Below, piece by piece: positions 56,045-64,000 of a DNA stretch of 64,000 bases. Within the stretch, counting starts at the first letter, position 1, and every line of letters begins with the position of its first letter. The position numbers were made by a program, and so were the translations under genes. Where the stretch lies: the NCBI GenBank assembly GCA_030686995.1, contig CM060695.1:96314871-96378870 (forward strand), written 5' to 3'. This stretch comes from Artemisia argyi (lineage: Eukaryota > Streptophyta > Magnoliopsida > Asterales > Asteraceae). The notes beneath the pieces are model-generated. The model was not told the DNA's origin. It worked only from the letters and a program-made list of their open reading frames with translations, and did not search any database.

Positions 56045-58135
56045 GTGCATAAACACATCTGGGATCCTGCTTGGCACCTCGACAGTGGATGCTTAAGGAG
56101 TATGACTGGTGTGAAGAGTTATCTGCACAAATATGTAGAAGAACTAGGACCCAAATTAGTATTTGGTGATAACTCATCAGCTCCCACTGAAGGTTATGGT
56201 TCAGTAAACTGCAATGGTATAATTTTTACAAGAATAGCTTATGTCAATGGTCTCAAGTACAATCTGATAAGTGTGAGTCAACTATGCGATGCAAAATACA
56301 TAGTTCAGTTTGATGATAAGAGAGGGACCATCTTTAATGCCAACAAGGAAGTTGTGTTGATTGCTACCAAGAGGGATGATGTTTATGTACTAGACATGTC
56401 ATCCCTTACTCAAAATGGGACTTGCCTATTCTCTAAAGCAAGTGAAACAATCAACTGGCTCTGGCATAGGAGACTCTCTCATCTCAATTTCAAAAACATC
56501 AACAACCTGGCCAAACAGAACAAGGTTCTTGGCCTTCCATCCCTTGTGTATACCAAAGACAAGCCATGTTTTGCTTGTGAAAAAGGAAAACACCATAGGG
56601 CATCATTCAAAACCAAACAATCCTTTTCAATCAAAAGCTGCCTGCATCTCCTCCACATGGACTTATTTGGACCTGTCAGTCCTATGTCCATTTACCATGA
56701 GAAGTATACTCTGGTTATTGTGGATGAATACTCAAGATACACTTGGGTTTACTTCCTGACCAAAAAGAGTCAGGCAGCTGACACAATCATGTCATTTGTC
56801 AAGAACATTGAAAATCAAAATGATGTCAAGGTTAAACAAATTAGAACTGACAATGGCACTGAATTCAAAAACTATGACCTTGAGTGTTTCTGTGATGAGA
56901 AAAGGATTTCTCAGAACTTCTCTTGTCCCTATACTCCTGAACAAAATGGAGTAGCTGAAAGGAAGAATAGAACACTCATAGAGGCAGCAAGGACAATGTT
57001 GAATGGCTCGGTCCTCTCAAAACACTTCTGGACTGAGGCAGTCAGAACATCCTGCTACACTCAAAATAGGTCCATTATTGTGAAAAGACACAATAAGACT
57101 CCCTATGAGGTGTTCAAAGGAAGGATCCCTGACATCAGCTACTTTCATGTATTTAGGTGTCCTGTGTTTATTCATAATCACAAGGATCACTTGGGTAAAT
57201 TTGATGCCAAAGCTGATGATGGATACTTCCTAGGATACTCTCTGGTCTCCAAAGCCTACAGGGTATTTAACACAAGGAGACAACAAACTGAGGAAACTTA
57301 TCATATAACTGTTGATGAGAGCACTGAATCTATCAGATTCTCCAGTTCCTTAGTTGAAGAGATTGGTATTGATGATTCATCAAGGTATCCTCCTGATGAG
57401 TATCTCCCTGAGAATCATACTTCAACCCAATACCAAGCTGATGTTGATGTCTCACACTACATCATCCCTTATAATCTACCCCAACCAACCATCAGTGAAT
57501 TCATTGAAACCCAACAAGTCTCCAATGAGACTACAACCACTGAACCAATTGTTCAGGAACCCTCAAACCAAGCTGTTCACACTGAGGTCACTAAAGATCA
57601 AAATCTTGAGTTACCTCAGGTTCCTGTGACTGAACCCACTCCAACAAATCTGGCCTCCACAAGCTCTAACTCCTATCCTAGACCTCAGGATAGTTGGACT
57701 AAGTCCAAAACAATTGAGCTTGTGAACATCATTGGTGAGCCCACTGAAGGCATGCTTACCAGAGGCATGGCTGCCAAACTCAAGGCAGCCTCAACCAATG
57801 TTTGTCTCTATGTGGATTTTCTATCTAACATAGAGCCCAAAAAAGTTAAAGAAGCTTTAACTTATGAGAGCTGGGTTCAGGCCATAAGAGAAGAGTTAGA
57901 ACAATTTGACAGGAATGATGTCATGACCCTTGTTGAATGCCCTAAAGGTGTTTTAGTCATAGGAATGAAGTGGGTCTACAAAAACAAGACTGATGAATGT
58001 GGAACATTCATCAAAAACAAGGCAAGACTTGTTGCAAAAGGTTATAACCAACAGGAAGGTATTGATTGTGAGGAAACCTTTGCACCTGTTGCTAGAATGG
58101 AAGCCATCAGGATCTTCCTAGCCTATGCAACATAA
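56045..58135 (+). pseudogene. SIRE pol: protease, integrase and start of reverse transcriptase
   Basis: 696 codons. Protease DSG at WHLDSGC (about residue 13). Integrase zinc-binding [16 protein letters not shown] with [10 protein letters not shown] (residues about 140-180). Integrase catalytic [19 protein letters not shown], then the E of [14 protein letters not shown] Thr/Pro/Asn-rich linker is followed by the start of reverse transcriptase ([47 protein letters not shown]). It ends at TAA 58133-58135, probably a nonsense change of a Tyr codon, because the same frame continues as reverse transcriptase. The integrase is close to intact, but the polyprotein is not. Confidence 0.88.
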
Positions 58136-59077
58136 ATGAACTTTAAAGTTTACCAAATGGATGTAAAAAGTGTATTCCTGAATGGTAAAATTAAAGAAGA
58201 TGTCTATGTGCAACAACCTCCTGGCTTTGAATGCAGTGAATTTCCTAACCATGTATGCAAGCTAAACAAAGCCCTTTATGGACTAAAGCAAGCACCCAGG
58301 GAATGGTACAAAATACTTTTAGCCTTCCTGATCCAAAACAAGTTTGTCAGAGGAAAGATTGACAACACCCTGTTCATCTATAGAACAAAAAGTGATGTCA
58401 TCCTTGTTCAAGTGTATGTTGATGACATCATCTTTGGCTTAACAAGTTACAAACTTTGTAAACAGTTTGAAAAACTCATGACCACAAAGTTTGAAATGAG
58501 CATGATGGGTGAACTCACTTACTTTCTTGGACTTCAAATCAAACAGACTGACAAAGGCATATCCATTTGTCAAGAAAAATACATTAGGAACCTACTGAAG
58601 AAGTATGAGCTCTCTGATTGCTCTTCAGTGAAAACCCCTATGGTTCCTCCAAACAACCTTGCTCCTAACCTCACTGGTAAATTAGTGAATCAAACCCTAT
58701 ACAGAGGAATGATAGGGTCACTGATGTACTTACTTGCCTTAAGGCCTGACATCCAATTCTCAGTCTGCCTATGTGCTAGATATCAGTCTGAACCAAAAGA
58801 GTCTCATCTCACTGCTGTCAAGAGAATCATCATATACCTGAAGGGTACACCTAACCTTGGTTTGTATTACCCCAAATGTTCAGGGTTTGATCTCAAGGGA
58901 TACACTGATTCAGACTATGCATGCTGTAATATGGACAGAAAAAGTGCTTCAGGATCCTGCCAATTTCTTAGTGGCAAACTTGTGTGTTGGAGTACAAAGA
59001 AACAACAGTCAGTGGCCATGTCCTTAGCTGAAGCTGAATATGTGGCTGCTGCAGGGTGTTATCCAAATGTACTTTAG
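58136..59077 (+). pseudogene. SIRE pol: reverse transcriptase and RNase H
   Basis: 313 codons in the frame of the preceding pol segment. Motifs: VYQMDVKSVFLNGKIKEDVY, CKLNKALYGLKQAPREWY, the catalytic VYVDDIIFG, then TYFLGLQIKQTDKGI. The RNase H core begins with LKGYTDSDYACC and AEAEYVAAAGC. Reads into a stop at 59075-59077 (after PNVL), where relatives continue with Trp; a frame change follows within about 20 bases. Copies RNA into DNA and removes the template when intact; here broken. Confidence 0.9.
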
Positions 59078-59093
59078 ATGAAGAGCCAACTGA

Positions 59094-59369
59094 TTGACTA
59101 TGGCATTCCAGTACAAGATGGTACCCATCTTTTGTGGCAACACCAGTGCCATAGCCATCTCCAATAACCCTGTGCTTCATCAAAGAACCAAACATATTGA
59201 CATAAGGTACCATTTCATCAGGGACCACATCATGAATGGAGAAATTGAATTACATTTCATCCCCACTGAGTATCAGTTAGCTGATATCTTTACAAAACCC
59301 CTGGATGAACCCACTTTCACCAGACTGAAAGCTGAGTTGGGCATGTTGGACATTGAATCAGACAACTGA
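59094..59369 (+). pseudogene. SIRE pol: end of RNase H
   Basis: 91 codons shifted one frame from the preceding part. Shows NTSAIAISNNPVLHQRTKHI, then YHFIRDHI and LADIFTKPLDEPTF, the standard C-terminal end of copia pol. The stop at 59367-59369 is the natural end. The first Met is incidental. Confidence 0.88.
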
Positions 59370-60023
59370 TTAAAATTAATTCAACCTGATGTAAATTCTC
59401 TTAAGTCCCTGAATAAACCCATTTCTCAGTGATATACACCTCATCACTGATCATCAACACACTGAATGATAAATCATTCAGGGGGCTCAAGATATCAAAA
59501 GGCATTGAATACCTAACTAAATACTCTAAGTACTTAGTTAGTAAATGTCCCAGGTAGTTAATTGATTTCTATTAAATATAGGATTATATGTTACTTACAC
59601 AACTGGCATCCATATCTTGGGCCCCCACACCTACCTCACCAATACCACTGAGCATTAAATGCTCTCTCACACATAAATACTTGTGTGGTGACATCACTTT
59701 CCAAAAGCGTCTTTTGCAGAGCCACGCAACTGTTCATCTAATCATGTTGCGAAAAAATGGGGTAATGGAAATCGTGCAAATTAATGCGGATATCAAACAA
59801 GTTTTATAACACCATTTGAATTAATAACAAAAACGTTTGATATTCGCAACCTCACAACCCTAATTCATTCCCTATAAATACCCCCATAAAGAAAAACACA
59901 CACACGCTTTTAAAAATTAAGAAAACTCTTGCAAAAATTTTCAAGAACTTCAAACTTGATTTCAACTGTGTGTGTTCTCTCTTAACCCAAACTTTTTCTG
60001 AAAACCAGACCATTTTTCTCACT
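59370..60023 (+). other. SIRE post-pol region with internal TATA box
   Basis: No gene until 60024. Contains TCATTCAGGGGGCTC near 59477-59492 and TATAAATA at 59873-59880, followed by a CA-rich leader-like stretch. The ATG at 60024 is 143 bases after the TATA box. Confidence 0.45.
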
Positions 60024-60119
60024 ATGGCTTCTTCTGAAGCTGTTACATATGCCCCCAAAGTGGAATTCCGGATTGAGGGTGTTGACCTGACCAAAAATAA
60101 TGTAGTGGGAAATTTTTCT
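60024..60119 (+). pseudogene. Start of an ORF downstream of the SIRE pol, cut by T5
   Basis: 32 codons beginning MASSEAVTYAPKVEFRIEG, in the position where SIRE-type elements may carry a third (env-like) ORF. The frame seems to continue past 60119 only because it runs by chance into the T5 LTR. I do not recognise the protein. The TATA box and leader upstream suggest its own transcript. Confidence 0.4.
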
Positions 60120-63100
60120 TGTAATAATTCGCATTTTCAGGTTAACTTCTATTCCCGAAAATTTCACTATTCATTTTTACTATTCACTTTCACTATTCAT
60201 TTTCCAAAATTTAATTTTTATTTCATATATTCGTGTGATAAATCATTTCCATGGCAAAATAAAAGTTTGACACTCATCAGATCATTTTCGCGAAAGTTAT
60301 TAAGGAACTACACGCTTTAGGTTAAAACGTCATTCAAAAATCCTACGCACAACGAAACTCAACCGCGTCAATTTTATTCGCATCAAATAAATGTTTGATA
60401 CACTCATGATTAATTTGAGAATTTATCATGACTAAGAAAAATGTTACCAAATAGACCCTGGACCGTAAGAAACAGAAAAATTACGTTTTAAGCACTTTTG
60501 CTTATCCGTAACCTTAGCCTATACCTGCACCGCATTTCTAAGACGATTTGAGTTTTCACATTTTTTGAAAAGTCAACATATTTTTCCCTCCTCCTTTGAC
60601 CAAAAATCATTCCTTGATTTTATAAATCATTCATAGATTTTTAGGCATACAGTTTTATGTCTAAAAGACATTAAATACCAATCGACACTAGACTGAGCCC
60701 AGTCTAGACATTATAAGTCATTTTAAATCATTATTATCCTATTAGAAAAGTAATATATTACTTTTCTCAATTTTACACAATATTCGTACGTTTTACGTAT
60801 TATGCTTTTTAGACCTGTGTTTCCAGTTTTAGCAGGGTTTGAGCACCCCAATGGAACCTACCACTCATTTTATATTTTATTATGGAGTATATTGACAAGT
60901 TTATTCATTCTTTCAAGTTTCACATTTTTACGATACCCGGTTTTACTTTTTGTGGCTTAACCATTTACGGTTAGCAATTTACGGAACCAAAACTAACTCT
61001 ATAAGTAGGATAATACCAAAATCTACCAAGTCATCCTATCCTACCCTTGTGAAACCGCCTATAGGGGGGGGAAGTCACCCTTGTGTGGCTTGATCTTGAC
61101 CATTGATCCATTAGATCATTACATGTGTAAAACTTGGCCACCAAGTTTAGGAAAATATCCTAAACTTGCACCTCCTCATTGCACCTTCCTAACACCTTCC
61201 TAGCACCTCCTCAAGACCCTATATAACCCTCCTCATCCCCCTTTGGTCGTTCACACCATCACAAACACAAATACATTCATGATTTTCTCTCTACTTCAAG
61301 TATTATTCAAGAATACAAGTTCCATATCAATTCCAAAGCTCTTGTAAAGCTTTGATTGATCCAAAGTCCTTGTTTCTTCCATCCTTTGGTGATCTTCCAT
61401 ACACACAAGAAGTGTCTTGTAGAGACTTCAAGTGCCTTCTCAAGTAGTCACAAGTTGGTGTCAAGAGATTAGAGAAGTTGGAAGCTAGAGATCCTAGTTC
61501 AATCAAAGTCCTATCCTTACTTGTTATCTTCCTTTCTTTAGAAAGCCTAAAGTTGTAAGAAACCTAATACACTTTCTTGCTCAATATCATTTTCATGCTT
61601 ATTATGTTTCATTCATTCTATATATGGTCTTTGTATTATGTTCATGATGTATAAAAACTATTATAACAAGTTTTGGAAACTATATGTTAACCTATGTTAA
61701 TTAAACAAGAAAACTAGTGACTTATATAGAGAACCACGACCAAAATAGAGTAACCATGATATGAAACACTTACCTACTATTATATAGGACTTAAAAAGGA
61801 AAACATAGCAATTTGAATCACCTAAAACGAGTATACGAGTCAAAAGATACGACCAAAAGAAGTTAGCAAAACCAAAACGCCGAAACTGCCAAAACAAGCT
61901 GTAAGCGATCTGACCTTTTTGAAAGAGGCCCTTCTGTTCCAATTCATCAAAAAGTTAAAACATGAAATTTGTACGGAACGATGTTTTTGTTCAGGGGTAC
62001 AGAAGCTCGAACCTTGAAAACGCATAAAGAGTGATATTTTTCTTCAAATTCTTAACAGCCCCTTTTAATACCTAAATTACCATGTATTGGTTATGGTTAA
62101 GTAAAACCAAGAGGTCTAATGACCTTAAATCCAAGACCCCAACCATGGCTAAGGCCAAGGATGAGTCTCAAGACCATGGTAATAATGACCATAGTCACGG
62201 CAAAGCCATGGCTAAAGACCATATAACCTTCCAAGGCGAAAACATGAACTAAAGAGTTAGTTGTAACATAATCGTACAATTTGGATCTACTCCATCAAAA
62301 TGACCATGAGACTTTTCAAGTAATATTCATTCTAGACTTAAGAAACTCATTGAAATAACAATCTTCATTTAAAATAAACTTTCCTAAGTTTATTTAATTA
62401 TTTGGACATGTAACTTTTCGGATCAAAAAATTATATATTTTTATCAAATACTACAACACTAGGGAGCTTCATGTGAGGGGTTTCATTTGGGTAAACGGAT
62501 CGACGAGTTGCTGGATTTAAGAATTAAAGTGTCCTAGCTCCTCGAACGTTTACTGTGTGGCCTCTGAATTATGCCGGCCCGAACGGTAGTAAGCGATATA
62601 CAAACTATACATGTTTCATAATCCATTTTTATTCAAAGACTTACACTATATACTAAGTTCTACATCATGAACTAAATGCAAGACATATATAGGCAATTCG
62701 TCATATTCTTTGACATTACTCTAAACCTAAGTCGCAACATTCTATTATAGGTTGCTCGTAGAAACCTTCGCGATTCGACCATCATTTTCACTACTTACTA
62801 CATAACTTAAGGTGAGTTCGTAGCCCCACTTTCTATTGTTTAACTATTTTACAAACCCATGGGGGGGATACATGCTATTATTTTTCTACTCGAACACAAT
62901 GCTTTCTACTGTATGCTTACCCGACTATATTTTATTGTCACTAAGTAACGATTGCCATGTTCGAAGTCCCTATATCATGAACCATTAGTCACTAGCTATA
63001 GTGAGCGCGAATATTGTGAATAGATCTATTGGGATTGATGAATCCCATTTGTGTTGAACAACTACGAGTTCAAACAAATGCACTATATTTGATACTTAGA

Positions 63101-63590
63101 GGTATAATGGCAATATTACCTTGGTAGGGCTTCTATAATGCCAATTTTTGGTTCGATGTTAATGCTTTGGTTGCATGAGCTTAGTGCAATAATAACGGTT
63201 TTGTTTTCTAACTATGAGTGTGAGTCTATAGCTCACACTACGATTATTGTGTTCAACGATTTAACTACAAACTCTACGAATTCCACTCAACTTTTGTGTT
63301 GACTGTTTTAAGCATGTATTTCAGGTCCATAATGAACGAGGCTGGCACGGAGGAGCACGGATATTCAAGAGGGCTATAAAATTTATTATCATTCGAAAAC
63401 TCATTTAATGTAATTTGTAAACATGGAACCATCTGTGACCTCATTTTGTAATATCTGATATTTATATAATTTGAATGATAAATCTTTTAAAACGACTCAA
63501 TTAGAGTTCGTTTTCTATTATTGTGACTATTGTGCCGTCAAGTAACACCCAGTTTGAATTCCGCTGCATCCATGAATTGGGGGTCTTACA
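60120..63590 (+). repeat. T5 5' LTR (Tekay-like)
   Basis: Starts TGTAATAATTCG and ends GGGTCTTACA, 3471 bp. TATATAA at 61220-61226. A hairpin TCACTA-4-TAGTGA at 62989-63004 sits where the other Tekay LTRs have stem-loop 2. No gene. The left flank is TTTCT; the rest of T5 and the other target copy lie outside the window. Confidence 0.75.
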
Positions 63591-63593
63591 GAT

Positions 63594-63606
63594 TGGTACC
63601 AGAGCC
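63594..63606 (+). other. T5 primer binding site (tRNA-iMet)
   Basis: TGGTACCAGAGCC, one mismatch to the complement of initiator tRNA-Met, three bases after the LTR. Confidence 0.85.
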
Positions 63607-64000
63607 ATGGTTATAGAGAAACGGGTCTAATTGAGACCTAAACTATAACCACAATTACAAGCAAAAACATTTTTATAGCCTTCCGATCTTTGTGCCTTCC
63701 ATCCTCCAGACGATTATGGACTTATTATGCATGTTATGCTACATGAACATATTAGTATATCGATATATATATGCTTGTCATATTTTGAGCACTCCCCATA
63801 AACGTTAGAATTGTTTTAACATAGTAATTCTTCTCATAGAAATCATGTGCGTACCCACTTCTCCCGATTATGTGCCCACTCTACCTAATAACTTCCAAGT
63901 CTTACCACCCTCACCCGAGTTCGGATTTGACTTCGTAAATGCCTTCGCTTCTGATGACGAAGAAGAACCTTTCTAAGATTTAACCAACAAAGAAGAGAAG
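63607..64000 (+). other. T5 leader with a short 43-codon frame
   Basis: Leader before gag. A short frame at 63845-63976 (MCVPTSPDYVPTLPNN..., ending DDEEEPF) is acidic at its end; it could be a leader ORF or a gag start broken by a stop. Not enough to decide. Confidence 0.35.

Larger units (their letters stand above)
52222..60119 (+). mobile_element. SIRE-type Ty1-copia element (3' part displaced by T5)
   Basis: 5' LTR 52222-53147, tRNA-iMet primer site, decayed gag-pol 53241-59369, then a downstream region with an ORF start at 60024 that is cut at 60119 by T5. Domain order protease-integrase-RT-RNase H is that of copia. The 3' LTR is outside the window. Confidence 0.85.

Noticed and set aside
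59970..60320. 116-codon frame as one gene
   Set aside because: Only 60024-60119 belongs to the SIRE downstream ORF; the rest is T5 LTR sequence entered by chance.

Overview
This window is plant nuclear DNA made almost entirely of nested LTR retrotransposons. I find no host protein gene, rRNA, tRNA gene or CRISPR array. Host: probably a eudicot. The gag types recall copies I associate with Asteraceae, but that is recognition from memory and not proven here. By eye the DNA is AT-rich with large intergenic repeat blocks.

Layout, left to right. (1) 1-6616: element A, minus strand, Athila/Tat-like Ty3-gypsy with a tRNA-Asp primer site; decayed gag-protease, no reverse transcriptase; its 3' LTR runs off the window. 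(2) 6617-18747: 3' end and 3' LTR of T1, a Tekay-like gypsy on the plus strand. A sits in its internal part; a 718-bp foldback MITE and the complete element B sit in its LTR. B (8444-16196) has 1404-bp LTRs with about three differences by eye, target duplication AACAT, and a gag-protease reading frame with one stop. (3) 18748-22000: an LTR fragment and a probable minus-strand Tekay-like LTR. (4) 22000-40212: element E (plus), whose 3' LTR was split by FG (25234-39955, minus, target duplication ACAAC). FG carries a decayed gag, an unrecognised Cys/Trp-rich tail frame, a copia LTR (K), and a solo LTR H (target duplication TCCAC). H in turn contains element C (30919-35608, minus, target duplication TTCCA). 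(5) 40953-47982: T3, a Tekay-like element with pol reduced to scraps. (6) 47983-52221: 5' LTR and leader of T4, with a perfect hAT insertion (TSD ATTATATG). (7) 52222 onward: a SIRE-type copia element with a decayed gag-pol. (8) 60120 to the window end: 5' LTR and leader of another Tekay-like element (T5), inserted in an ORF downstream of the SIRE pol.

Four signals go beyond ordinary repeat annotation. First, LTRs of three Athila-like subfamilies carry clusters of odd-length palindromes with core ACG-S-CGT. The flanks differ between subfamilies but stay symmetric, and the nearest copy lies 12-19 bp upstream of the TATA box. Second, the U5 of these LTRs holds a stretch complementary to the 5' end of tRNA-Asp, the same tRNA whose 3' end matches the primer site. 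Third, Tekay-like LTRs carry two stem-loops, the second with compensatory base changes between T1, T3 and T4. Fourth, the 3' non-coding part of the Athila-like elements repeats a polypurine-tract-like motif three or four times at conserved positions, and a stem-loop plus a GGGAGGCAACCC-type block follows the coding region in two subfamilies.

The insertions give a relative order: E before FG, FG before solo H, H before C; T1 before A and B; T3 before T4, T4 before SIRE, SIRE before T5. B appears to be the youngest.
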